Source: Thermoplasmata archaeon (GTDB lineage Archaea; Thermoplasmatota; Thermoplasmata; UBA10834). Taken from it: a stretch of DNA of 13,327 nt. Positions 6,400 to 12,990 of the stretch are shown one piece after another. The notes beneath the pieces are model-generated. The model was given only the letters and a program-made list of their open reading frames with translations, had not been told where the DNA came from and searched no databases. Position 1 is the stretch's first letter. The number at the start of each line of letters is the position of its first letter. Where the stretch lies: assembly GCA_022865445.1 (NCBI GenBank), contig JALHSX010000205.1:1-13327 (forward strand). The letters are read 5' to 3'. The translations under genes were made by a program, and so were the position numbers.

Positions 6400-7049
6400 C
6401 CCTCGAATGTGTCGAGCTTCCGCAGAGAGTTCAACATCATTAGGTTTTTGGCGGGCTCCCAGGACATGCGGGTATGCGGAGGGCAGCATTTGTGTTCGGA
6501 CACGTAGCGTTCCAGGAAGGCCGTTGTGATCGGGTCCGTCATGTATCCCGAGCCGATCGGTTCTCCTATCTCCCTCTCGATCTCCCTGATGCGGGCGTCT
6601 CTCATGACCTTTGCCACTATGGAGGCCGCGGACACGACGGGGTATGTATCGTCCGCCTTGTGCTCGGAGACGATCCGGGGTCTGCACTTGAGCTTGGCCT
6701 TGATCATCTTCGCGAACTGCTCTTCGCTCGCGTCTGCCGCATCGACGTACGCCACTTCTGGCGAGAACCGGTCGATGAGTCGCGCGAAGACATCTGCTTC
6801 CAGCACGTTGAGGGAGCAGCCTCTCAGGTCTATCTCTGCTGCAGGCACCTCGATCAGCTCGACCATTGACAGCTTGCGTATCTTGGGCGCGAGCTCCTCG
6901 CGTTTCTTGGGCGTGAGTTTCTTCGAGTCTCTGACGCCGAGACTAATGAGCGAAGCGTCCGATTCGACCGCGACGGCGCAGACCACCATCGGGCCCAAGA
7001 CCGGCCCTCTGCCCGCCTCATCCACGCCGCATATCATCTTCTCGTGCAT
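6396..7049 (-). CDS. rnhB: Ribonuclease HII
   Basis: Cleaves the RNA strand of RNA-DNA hybrids and incises at ribonucleotides in DNA. From ATG 7049 the protein has 217 residues, normal for archaeal RNase HII. CGVDEAGRGPVLGP (8-20) carries the first catalytic Asp and Glu (D10, E11). YVDAADA supplies D103, and HKADDTYPVVSAASIVAKV supplies D133, at the spacing seen in characterised archaeal enzymes. The C-terminal SGYMTDP and SWEPAKN segments are also family features. Longer reading to 7112 adds 21 residues with no family match. ATG 7037 (213 residues) is another possible start. No Shine-Dalgarno is visible, so a leaderless or short-leader transcript from the intergenic region is likely. Forms an operon with the SCP2 gene. 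Confidence 0.95.
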   Translation of the reverse strand: MHEKMICGVDEAGRGPVLGPMVVCAVAVESDASLISLGVRDSKKLTPKKREELAPKIRKLSMVELIEVPAAEIDLRGCSLNVLEADVFARLIDRFSPEVAYVDAADASEEQFAKMIKAKLKCRPRIVSEHKADDTYPVVSAASIVAKVMRDARIREIEREIGEPIGSGYMTDPITTAFLERYVSEHKCCPPHTRMSWEPAKNLMMLNSLRKLDTFEG

Positions 7050-7106
7050 GGGGGAGAGCGTAGATAGAGGTTTTGAGTTCTGTCCGGAAAGGCTAAATGT
7101 CCCTCT

Positions 7107-7120
7107 GGGCAATATTGCCC
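7107..7120. promoter_or_regulatory. Perfect 14-bp palindrome between divergent genes (possible operator)
   Basis: GGGCAATATTGCCC is an exact inverted repeat with no spacer. It lies between rnhB and the membrane-protein gene, ending 3 nt before ATG 7124. If the upstream ATG 7097 is the true start, the palindrome is coding sequence. Its AATATT core could also contribute a TATA element for the minus strand. Confidence 0.4.
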
Positions 7121-7123
7121 GAG

Positions 7124-7855
7124 ATGATCGCTAGGGCACAGCAGAGTCTTCTTGGCTTGGACCTGGGCGCGAACAAGGATTTGCTACTCATAGTCTCTAT
7201 CTTGTTGATAGTGGTCGGTCTGTTCCTAGCGTTCGCTGGTCGCAGGGTCTGGAAGCGCGTGATGTCCTTGATCGGCGCGATCATCGGCGGGCTCATCGGC
7301 TTCGCAATCGGCACTGCTGTGGGCGGTGTGCTCATTGGTTTCGTCGTTGGTACCCTCGCTTCGATCGTCGGGAGCGCTCTGTTCGTCTTCCTGGCGAGGG
7401 TAGGGATCGGCGTTGTCAGCGGTGTTCTGGGTTTCTTCGTGGTCAACCTTCTCTTCACGAACGAGATGGTTGCCCTCATAGTCGGAGTCGTCGCATTCGC
7501 TGTCACGTTCGCCTTCATAGAAGCCGCAATCGGAATCGTGACTGCAGTCGTTGGCGGTTTGCTCGTAGGGTTTGGACTTGTGCTGATCGAGCAAGACATG
7601 ATGGTCGTTGTGCTCAGCCTTCTTGCGGTGATGGTCCTTGGCGCCGCGTTCCAGATGATCGCGCTGAAGGACGAATCCGCGCACAGGCGCAGGATGGCTA
7701 GCGTGGGCACGAGGAGTGCCGTCGCCGCGGCCGCTGTGGCTCCCCCAGAACCACCGCCGATGCCTGGAAGGACCTGCCCGAAGTGCGGCGGACCGCTCAG
7801 GTACATCCCAGAGTACGACAGGAACTTCTGCTATCGGTGCCAGCAGTACGAGTGA
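7124..7855 (+). CDS. Multi-spanning membrane protein (TMEM198/DUF4203-like) with C-terminal zinc ribbon
   Basis: A 243-residue protein. Residues about 20-185 form a series of hydrophobic, Gly-rich segments, probably six or seven helices, beginning DLLLIVSILLIVVGLFLAF and including GAIIGGLIGFAIGTAVGG. This glycine-zipper-like pattern resembles the TMEM198/DUF4203 family. A basic stretch (HRRRM) and a Pro/Ala linker lead to a soluble zinc ribbon with C218-P-K-C221 and C236-Y-R-C239, most likely cytoplasmic. Function unknown. ATG 7097 in the same frame would add nine residues. I prefer 7124 because GGCTAAATG at 7091-7099 could be a TATA box about 26 nt before it. The choice is not firm. Divergent from rnhB. 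Confidence 0.8.
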   Translation: MIARAQQSLLGLDLGANKDLLLIVSILLIVVGLFLAFAGRRVWKRVMSLIGAIIGGLIGFAIGTAVGGVLIGFVVGTLASIVGSALFVFLARVGIGVVSGVLGFFVVNLLFTNEMVALIVGVVAFAVTFAFIEAAIGIVTAVVGGLLVGFGLVLIEQDMMVVVLSLLAVMVLGAAFQMIALKDESAHRRRMASVGTRSAVAAAAVAPPEPPPMPGRTCPKCGGPLRYIPEYDRNFCYRCQQYE

Positions 7856-7899
7856 ATAAAAAGCAGGGCTGAGCTACCGTTCGTATAGTTAATTCGCCA

Positions 7900-7909
7900 C
7901 TATTTATTA
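7900..7909 (+). promoter_or_regulatory. TATA box of mptA
   Basis: CTATTTATTA in a GC-richer setting places the expected transcription start at about 7930-7934, essentially at the TTG start codon of mptA. This supports a leaderless mRNA. Confidence 0.6.
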
Positions 7910-7933
7910 TTCTCGCCAGGTTATGGCGACCCG

Positions 7934-8830
7934 TTGACGCAGAAGGACACTCTGGATTGTCAGGCCAAGAGACTCAAAGATAGCTTCAGGTTGACGAGGG
8001 TTGGGGTCACTGGAGTCCGCAAACCCGTCGTTGTTCACAGGGACGGGAAGGACAACTATCTCACTGCCATGATCGATGTCTTCGTCGACCTCCCATCGAC
8101 TCAGCGCGGATCGCACATGTCCCGGAACGTGGAGGTCATCACCGAGATGCTCGAGGAGAGCGTGAGAGCGAAGGTATCGAGCCTCGAGCAGCTGACCGCG
8201 AACCTGTGCAAGAAACTCCTGGAGAGGCACGAATATGCCAGCTTCGCCGAGGTCCAGATGTCCGCGGATTACTTTCTCGAGCGGCGGCCTGATGGTGGCA
8301 AAGCCTCGCTCGAGCCGTTCAAGCTGACTGCGAAGGCCACCGCGATGCGAGGGAATGGCCTGATGAAGCTCATCGGGGTCGAGGTCCAGGGCATGACAGC
8401 GTGTCCGTGCGCCATGGAGACGATAAGGCATCAGCTCGCCTCGAAGCGCCCGGACATCAAGAAAATCCCATCAGATGTCCCAATGATATCCCACAATCAG
8501 AGGAATAGGACCTCGCTGATCGTGGAGGTGCCCGAACATGTCGAGATCGAGGCCGACGACCTGATCGACATCGTCGAGAGCTCACTCAGCAGCCCGACTT
8601 ACGGGATACTGAAGCGTAGGGACGAAGCGAATGTCGTCTTGAAAGCGCATGAGAACCCGAAGTTCGTCGAGGATGTCGTCAGGGACATTCTAGGCAAGGT
8701 TCTGCGAAAGTACAAGAAATTGGACGACTCCGTGCATGTCACTGTGCGGAGCGAGAGCGAGGAGTCGATCCACAAGCACAACGCTTTTGCCGAGAGAGTG
8801 ACTACCCTGGGTGAGCTGAGGAGCAAGTGA
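7934..8830 (+). CDS. mptA: GTP cyclohydrolase, MptA/FolE2 type (COG1469)
   Basis: Converts GTP to 7,8-dihydroneopterin 2',3'-cyclic phosphate in archaea of the MptA group, the entry to methanopterin or folate pterins and, in some archaea, to archaeosine. 298 residues, normal size. Family signatures are DCQ....LTRVGVTGV near the start, QRGSHMSRN (57-65), GMTACPCA (153-160, metal-binding Cys) and ISHNQRN (186-191). The frame is open upstream to a TAG at 7886-7888 but contains no better start. TTG 7934 lies at the proper distance from the TATA box and directly before the conserved N-terminus. ATG 7923 is out of frame. The final codons overlap the start of the HAD phosphatase gene (GTGA), so the two are translated together. 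Confidence 0.93.
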   Translation: MTQKDTLDCQAKRLKDSFRLTRVGVTGVRKPVVVHRDGKDNYLTAMIDVFVDLPSTQRGSHMSRNVEVITEMLEESVRAKVSSLEQLTANLCKKLLERHEYASFAEVQMSADYFLERRPDGGKASLEPFKLTAKATAMRGNGLMKLIGVEVQGMTACPCAMETIRHQLASKRPDIKKIPSDVPMISHNQRNRTSLIVEVPEHVEIEADDLIDIVESSLSSPTYGILKRRDEANVVLKAHENPKFVEDVVRDILGKVLRKYKKLDDSVHVTVRSESEESIHKHNAFAERVTTLGELRSK

Positions 8831-9537
8831 CCGGGAGAAGAAGGCAGAGGCCTGAGCCAGGGGCCATCAAAGCTCTTGCAGTGGACATCGACGGAACGCT
8901 CGCAGATGATTCTAGGAGGGTCGACCTCGAGGCCGTGGCCGCGCTCCGCGAAGTCCAAGATTCTGGGATACCGGTGATGCTCGCAAGCGGGAACGTCCTG
9001 CCGATCGCGTACGCACTCTCCAACTACTTTGGCCTCACGGGGCCGATCGTCGCCGAGAACGGAGGGATCGTGTCATACCAGCAGAAGATATGGGTCTTGG
9101 GGGATCCTGCTGGTCCCCGCAAGGCATACGACTTCCTCAGGACAAAGATGGACGCTCAGAGGCTCTTCACAGACAGATGGCGAGAGACCGAGGTCGGGCT
9201 CACGCGAGAAGTGAGCCTCGAGAAGGTCCGGGACGTCCTGAAGGATTGGCCAGTCGATGTCCAGACGACAGGTTGGGCGGTCCACATCATGGAGAAGGGG
9301 ATGAACAAGTTCCGCGGGATCCAGAAGGGCTGTGAGCTCCTCGGGATCTCACCCAAGAACGTGGCCGCGATAGGCGATTCGGACAACGATGAGATGATGA
9401 TCCGCGAGTGCGGTTACGGAATCGCGGTCGGAAACGCTTTCGAGGACACGAAGCGAGCGGCGTCCTTCGTCGCCAAGGGATCCGATGGCAAAGGCGTGAT
9501 CGAAGGGCTCGCGTGGCTAGGGATTCTCGCACGCTAG
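8827..9537 (+). CDS. HAD-family phosphatase, archaeal phosphoglycolate-phosphatase-like
   Basis: A 236-residue Cof/C2B-type HAD hydrolase. Motif I is VDIDGTLADD (D20, D22), motif II is LASGN (S54), motif III is the Lys in GMNKFRGI (K161), and motif IV is GDSDNDEMM (D184, D188). The region between motifs II and III is the cap domain. Length and sequence resemble archaeal phosphoglycolate phosphatases such as the Thermoplasma TA0175 type, so that is the default annotation. The substrate of this class is not reliably predicted by homology. The GTG start overlaps the mptA stop (GTGA), which makes a pterin-pathway substrate an attractive alternative. Confidence 0.9.
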   Translation: MTGRRRQRPEPGAIKALAVDIDGTLADDSRRVDLEAVAALREVQDSGIPVMLASGNVLPIAYALSNYFGLTGPIVAENGGIVSYQQKIWVLGDPAGPRKAYDFLRTKMDAQRLFTDRWRETEVGLTREVSLEKVRDVLKDWPVDVQTTGWAVHIMEKGMNKFRGIQKGCELLGISPKNVAAIGDSDNDEMMIRECGYGIAVGNAFEDTKRAASFVAKGSDGKGVIEGLAWLGILAR

Positions 9538-9546
9538 GCTCGGAAG

Positions 9547-9555
9547 GTTTTATCT
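9547..9555 (+). promoter_or_regulatory. TATA box of the 47-aa zinc-finger gene
   Basis: GTTTTATCT lies about 31 nt (centre) before ATG 9582. Transcription would start some 5 nt ahead of the ATG, and no Shine-Dalgarno is present, so the mRNA would be nearly leaderless. Confidence 0.55.
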
Positions 9556-9581
9556 CGCAGGGAATCGCTTAGAAGTACGCC

Positions 9582-9725
9582 ATGTCGATGATCGGCATTT
9601 GCAGCATATGCGGTCGGCCGGCAAACACCACCTGCCCGCTCTGTGGAAGGCTTGTCTGCCTACAGGACTCAGACCCCGTCACCCACGTGTGCCGGGCCTG
9701 CGGCGGGGGACAACAGAGAGTGTAG
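9582..9725 (+). CDS. 47-residue HIT-like zinc-finger protein
   Basis: A short reading frame from ATG 9582 to TAG 9723-9725. The protein is dominated by metal ligands: C7-S-I-C10, C18-P-L-C21, C26, H35, C37 and C40. This pattern (C-x2-C, C-x2-C-x4-C, H-x-C-x2-C) resembles the HIT/B-box class of cross-brace zinc fingers that bind two zinc ions. The ligand spacing, the promoter directly ahead and the position in an otherwise empty gap between the phosphatase and TPR genes argue that it is real despite its size. Role unknown; such fingers usually mediate protein or nucleic-acid contacts. It ends 18 nt before the convergent TPR gene's stop. Confidence 0.78.
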   Translation: MSMIGICSICGRPANTTCPLCGRLVCLQDSDPVTHVCRACGGGQQRV

Positions 9726-9743
9726 CGGCTGACCTGAGTGTGA

Positions 9744-10232
9744 TCAGAGGAGCTTCTTCGCCTCTTCCTCTGTGATGCCCGCGGCTTTCAGGAGGTACTT
9801 CAGACCCTTCTTGAGGATGATCTCCTTGGTCTTGTCGTCAAGGAACTTCTCCATAACCACGGGCGCTCTCAGGATGTACTCGACCCCGAACTCTGAGAAG
9901 TAGTATCTCGCGTTGTCCGGGTCCAGCTCTGCGGCCTTCAGATAGGCCGCCTCCGCCTCGTTGAACCGGCCGATATCGACGAGGTATGCAGCGTATGACG
10001 ACTGGTAGATAGGATTCTTCGGGTCCAGCTCGACGGACTTCTTGTAGAGCTCCATGACCTCCTCGGGAGCCATCTTCGGGACACCTACGGATGCCTCGGC
10101 CTTTCCGAAGTAGGCATCCGCGCACTTGGGGTCCGCCTTGAGGACCTTGTTGTACTTCGATACTGCGGCTGCGAAATCGCCGTTGGCCAACGCATCCTGC
10201 GCTTCCATCAAGTCCTTCTCAATGCCTGCCAT
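9744..10232 (-). CDS. Tetratricopeptide-repeat protein
   Basis: From ATG 10232 the protein has 162 residues. It contains at least three TPR-like helical pairs, with clear repeats at AAVSKYNKVLKADPKCADAY, ELYKKSVELDPKNPIYQ and AEAAYLKAAELDPDNARYY, each carrying the D-P motif between units. The C-terminus is lysine-rich and helical. TPR proteins serve as scaffolds; no partner is indicated. Starts at 10277 (TTG) and 10265 (ATG) are in frame. I choose 10232 because AGGTGG at 10242-10247 is a strong Shine-Dalgarno 9 nt before it, and the TATA box at 10283-10290 would start transcription near 10260, just inside the longer versions. Transcribed away from NAC. Confidence 0.85.
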   Translation of the reverse strand: MAGIEKDLMEAQDALANGDFAAAVSKYNKVLKADPKCADAYFGKAEASVGVPKMAPEEVMELYKKSVELDPKNPIYQSSYAAYLVDIGRFNEAEAAYLKAAELDPDNARYYFSEFGVEYILRAPVVMEKFLDDKTKEIILKKGLKYLLKAAGITEEEAKKLL

Positions 10233-10241
10233 GGAGTCAAC

Positions 10242-10290
10242 CCACCTAGTCTTAGATTCGGACATATCAATACTCAAAGGGCGTATAAAA
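10242..10290 (-). promoter_or_regulatory. Promoter (TATA) and ribosome-binding site of the TPR gene
   Basis: Minus strand: TTTTATAC at 10283-10290 is a strong TATA box, and AGGTGG at 10242-10247 is a strong Shine-Dalgarno. The 258 nt between the TPR and NAC starts hold this promoter and the NAC promoter; I see no other gene or RNA in it. Confidence 0.65.
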
Positions 10291-10471
10291 CGTTTCCTCG
10301 ACAGAATCAGAGTGGGCTCACGATCTAGAATATCGCGATCATGGCAGTCGAATTCTCATGGATATGACCTAGACTCATCCCGTCAACAACTGAATACTGA
10401 GCCGCCGACATCCTAATCATCTCCGAGTTCTGGATGACAATCTACGGATATGTGCAATCTGCCCACAACTC

Positions 10472-10478
10472 TTTTATC
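10472..10478 (+). promoter_or_regulatory. TATA box of the NAC gene
   Basis: TTTTATC here predicts a transcription start near 10500 and a leader of about 20 nt, which contains a GAGGT Shine-Dalgarno close to ATG 10524. Confidence 0.6.
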
Positions 10479-10523
10479 GCATGTGCCCGTTCCTGAAAGA
10501 AAGAGCCACACGAGGTACCAAAC

Positions 10524-10895
10524 ATGATGCCCGGCGGAAGGATGAACCCCAAGCAGATGAAGGCCATGATGAAGCGGATGGGGATAGACCAGGAGGAAAT
10601 GCCTGGCGTCGAAGAGGTCATCATCAAGACAAAGACCAAGGAGCTCGTGTTCAAGGATGCTGTCGTCACCGCGGTGAGCGTCCAGGGACAGAAGACCTAC
10701 CAAGTCGTTGGCATACCGCAGGAGAGAGAGCGACGGCGCGAAGAGGGCGAGGAGGAAGGGGGCGTCCCTGAGGACGACATCAAACGGGTCATGTCCCAGA
10801 CGGGCTGCTCGGCGGCTGAGGCAAAGAAGGCGCTCCAGGAGACAGACGGAGCTCCTGCAGAAGCCATCCTCAAGATCATGTCCTCACGCATGTAA
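10524..10895 (+). CDS. nac: Nascent polypeptide-associated complex protein (archaeal alpha-NAC)
   Basis: Ribosome-associated chaperone that contacts emerging polypeptides; archaeal NAC is a homodimer of alpha-type subunits. The 123-residue protein has the usual parts in order. First is a Met/Lys-rich N-terminus (MNPKQMKAMMKRMGID). Next is the NAC beta domain (VIIKTKTKELVFKDAVVTAV, then KTYQVVG). A charged linker rich in Glu and Arg follows, then a C-terminal UBA domain (PEDDIKRVMSQTGCSAAEAK and on to ILKIM). The start has a GAGGT ribosome-binding site. Transcribed alone as far as can be seen; the next gene has its own TATA box. Confidence 0.95.
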   Translation: MMPGGRMNPKQMKAMMKRMGIDQEEMPGVEEVIIKTKTKELVFKDAVVTAVSVQGQKTYQVVGIPQERERRREEGEEEGGVPEDDIKRVMSQTGCSAAEAKKALQETDGAPAEAILKIMSSRM

Positions 10896-10923
10896 GGCGC
10901 AAATTGATAGTCCCACCGCATTG

Positions 10924-10929
10924 TTTATC
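10924..10929 (+). promoter_or_regulatory. TATA box of the ABC exporter operon
   Basis: TTTATC here predicts transcription from about 10953. The short leader contains GGAG at 10966-10969, 10 nt before ATG 10980. Confidence 0.5.
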
Positions 10930-10979
10930 AGAGGCTATCGTCTGAACGGGCACGGACACGCTGGTGGAGCAACTCACGA

Positions 10980-11906
10980 ATGATAGAGATCGTTGGCCTC
11001 GGCAGAACCTTCGACGGGAAAGCAGCGGTAGAGGACCTGAACCTGAAGGTGGAGGAGGGAGAGGTCTTCGGATTGCTGGGGCCCAACGGCGCCGGAAAGA
11101 CCACGACGATAAGGATGCTTGCCTGCCTGATCAAGCAGACCTCTGGAACGGCCTTCGTGAACGGTCTTGAGATCAACACGAGTTCTGACTCGCAGAAGAT
11201 ACGGGGCATAGTCGGCGTGCTCCCGGAATCGCCTGGACTGTACGAGTCGCTGAGCGCGAACAGGAACCTCGATTTCTTCGCGCAGCTGTACGGCGTCCCG
11301 AAGGACAAGAGAGAGAAGAGGATCGAGGAGCTCCTGAAGATGCTCGACCTCTGGGACCGCAGAGACGAGCCCGTGGCGACCTACTCCAAGGGCATGAAGC
11401 AAAAGATAGCGATCGCCCGCGCCTTCGTTCATGATCCACAGGTCGTGTTCCTGGACGAGCCCACAGCTGGTCTTGACCCTCAAGCCTCTCTGACCGTGCG
11501 CGAGTTCCTCGTGGCTCTGAAGAAAGAGGGCAGGACCGTCTTCATCAACAGCCACCACCTGGACGAAGTGGAGAGGCTCTGCGACAGGATCGCTGTAATG
11601 AACAGGACCGCTCTCGCGATCGGCTCGCCCAAGGACCTGGCAAGAAGATACTGGGGCAGGACAACAGTGGTGGAGCTCGCTGCGGTGGACCCTGCGTACG
11701 TGGACATCGTTCGCGGACTGGATTTCGCCTCCAATGTGCGCGTTGACGACGGACGGATTCTCGTCGACCTGGACGACCCTGAGATCAGGAATCCGGTGAT
11801 AGTTGAGAGACTGACGCGCGCAGGGGCGAAGATAGAATACGTCACTGAGCTCAAGCGGTCGCTCGAGGACGTCTACATGAAGCTCATCGGAGGTGGGGAC
11901 CGATGA
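10980..11906 (+). CDS. ABC-2 type exporter, ATP-binding protein
   Basis: A 308-residue cytoplasmic ATPase that powers the permease encoded next. Walker A is GPNGAGKTT (34-42), the signature is YSKGMKQK (135-142, a common variant of LSGGQ in this subfamily), Walker B is VVFLDEP (155-161), and the H-loop is SHH (H192). LPESPGLYESLS replaces the classical Q-loop, as in NatA/CcmA-type ATPases. The roughly 85 residues after the core are typical of the drug and sodium exporter group. The stop overlaps the permease start (ATGA), indicating coupled translation and a 1:1 complex. The substrate cannot be told from sequence. Confidence 0.95.
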   Translation: MIEIVGLGRTFDGKAAVEDLNLKVEEGEVFGLLGPNGAGKTTTIRMLACLIKQTSGTAFVNGLEINTSSDSQKIRGIVGVLPESPGLYESLSANRNLDFFAQLYGVPKDKREKRIEELLKMLDLWDRRDEPVATYSKGMKQKIAIARAFVHDPQVVFLDEPTAGLDPQASLTVREFLVALKKEGRTVFINSHHLDEVERLCDRIAVMNRTALAIGSPKDLARRYWGRTTVVELAAVDPAYVDIVRGLDFASNVRVDDGRILVDLDDPEIRNPVIVERLTRAGAKIEYVTELKRSLEDVYMKLIGGGDR

Positions 11907-12931
11907 GGATCGACAGAGCCGTCGTCGTCGCGAAGAAGGATCTTTCTGAGTTCAGGAAGAACAGGTACATCATGATGACCATAGTCATGATACCGCTCAT
12001 CTCATCCGTGATCCTGCCGATCGTGTATGTCGTCCCGATCAATCAGCTCAGCAGGCAGAGCCAGGCTGAGCTGGACCTGACATTCAACACCACGTATTAC
12101 TTGGACAACGCGACCTTGACGGACGCAACTATTTTCAACGCAAGGATCGAGAATGTGAACATAACGAACTGCATCATCCGAAGCAGCATCGTGGAGACTT
12201 GCACCATATTGAATTCGAATTTCAACGAATCGCGGATAGCATATTCCTCGGTGAGGAACAGCATGCTCGAACGATGCTATCTGGACAACCTGACGCTCGA
12301 TGTCGGCAACACGGTCCGCACTTCGCAGTACGCCGGTGGCAGCCATGAGCTCGACCAGCTGAAAGCGCTCATGTTCAACGTGCTGCTGATACTATTGATC
12401 ATGATCCCGGTCACCATACCGACCGTCACGGCTTCCTACAGCTTCGTAGGCGAGAAGGTGAACAAGAGCCTTGAGCCGCTCTTGGCGACGCCGACGACCG
12501 ACCTCGAACTGCTTGCGGGCAAGTCGGGATCCATCTTCGCCGTGAGCATGGGTGCGACTTGGATTTCATTCGCAGTGGCGGTGGTCCTGGTCGATGTTCT
12601 CACAGAACCGTTCTTGGGGTACTACCCGCTCCCGAACGCCTACTGGATCGTCGGGATACTGCTCCTTGCTCCCGGAATGTGTCTGATGAGCATCTTGGCG
12701 AATGTGATAATCTCATCCAGAGTGAATGATGTGAGGGTGTCGCAGCAGATTGGCGGCGTGCTCATCCTTCCGGTCCTGCTGTTCTTCTTCTTCAGCCTTG
12801 CGGGCGTGCTTTCCACCGCGCTGCTCCCGATGATGGTCTTCTACCTGGGAGTGCTGGTGATCGACGCCGGCATAGTGCTTCTGAGCTTGAAGGTCTTCAA
12901 CAGGGAAGAGATTCTGGTGAACTGGAAGTAG
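11903..12931 (+). CDS. ABC-2 type exporter permease with external pentapeptide-repeat domain
   Basis: A 342-residue membrane protein, partner of the preceding ATPase. TM1 is about residues 21-45. A large external region (46-152) follows, then about five further hydrophobic segments (about 155-178, 211-232, 247-272, 284-308, 309-330). The segment SFVGEKVNKSLEPLLATP after TM2 is the conserved cytoplasmic element of NatB/ABC-2 permeases. The external loop contains a run of pentapeptide repeats (residues 65-134), which I have not met in this permease family. The substrate is unknown; NatB-like exporters move sodium, drugs or peptides. The start overlaps the ATPase stop. Confidence 0.92.
   Translation: MRIDRAVVVAKKDLSEFRKNRYIMMTIVMIPLISSVILPIVYVVPINQLSRQSQAELDLTFNTTYYLDNATLTDATIFNARIENVNITNCIIRSSIVETCTILNSNFNESRIAYSSVRNSMLERCYLDNLTLDVGNTVRTSQYAGGSHELDQLKALMFNVLLILLIMIPVTIPTVTASYSFVGEKVNKSLEPLLATPTTDLELLAGKSGSIFAVSMGATWISFAVAVVLVDVLTEPFLGYYPLPNAYWIVGILLLAPGMCLMSILANVIISSRVNDVRVSQQIGGVLILPVLLFFFFSLAGVLSTALLPMMVFYLGVLVIDAGIVLLSLKVFNREEILVNWK
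12095..12304 (+). repeat. Fourteen consecutive pentapeptide repeats within the permease
   Basis: Residues 65-134 of the permease divide without gaps into 14 pentads: YYLDN, ATLTD, ATIFN, ARIEN, VNITN, CIIRS, SIVET, CTILN, SNFNE, SRIAY, SSVRN, SMLER, CYLDN and LTLDV. The third position is always L, I, V or F, and the first is mostly A, S, C or V. This is the spacing of the right-handed quadrilateral beta-helix fold; 14 pentads would make about 3.5 coils. It is a protein-level repeat; the DNA itself is not repetitive. Confidence 0.85.
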
Positions 12932-12951
12932 CCATGACGTTCCTGCAAAAA

Positions 12952-12960
12952 GCTTAAAGA
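12952..12960 (+). promoter_or_regulatory. TATA box of the small zinc-ribbon gene
   Basis: GCTTAAAGA, preceded by an A-rich stretch, predicts transcription from about 12982, some 9 nt before ATG 12991. No Shine-Dalgarno is present. Confidence 0.5.
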
Positions 12961-12990
12961 ACAAGCTGTCATTCCGAAGATGCTCACAAG

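Noticed and set aside
6400..6687. Extension of the SCP2 frame upstream to 6687
   Set aside because: It lies wholly inside rnhB in another frame, and the family match begins at the ATG overlapping the rnhB stop.
7093..7806. 237-codon Thr/Pro-rich open frame on the minus strand
   Set aside because: Low-complexity composition is the reverse reading of hydrophobic membrane-helix codons of the + strand gene.
10266..10471. Possible C/D-box small RNA in the TPR-NAC intergenic region
   Set aside because: Isolated CTGA and GATGA-like strings occur, but no properly spaced C, D', C' and D set is found on either strand.
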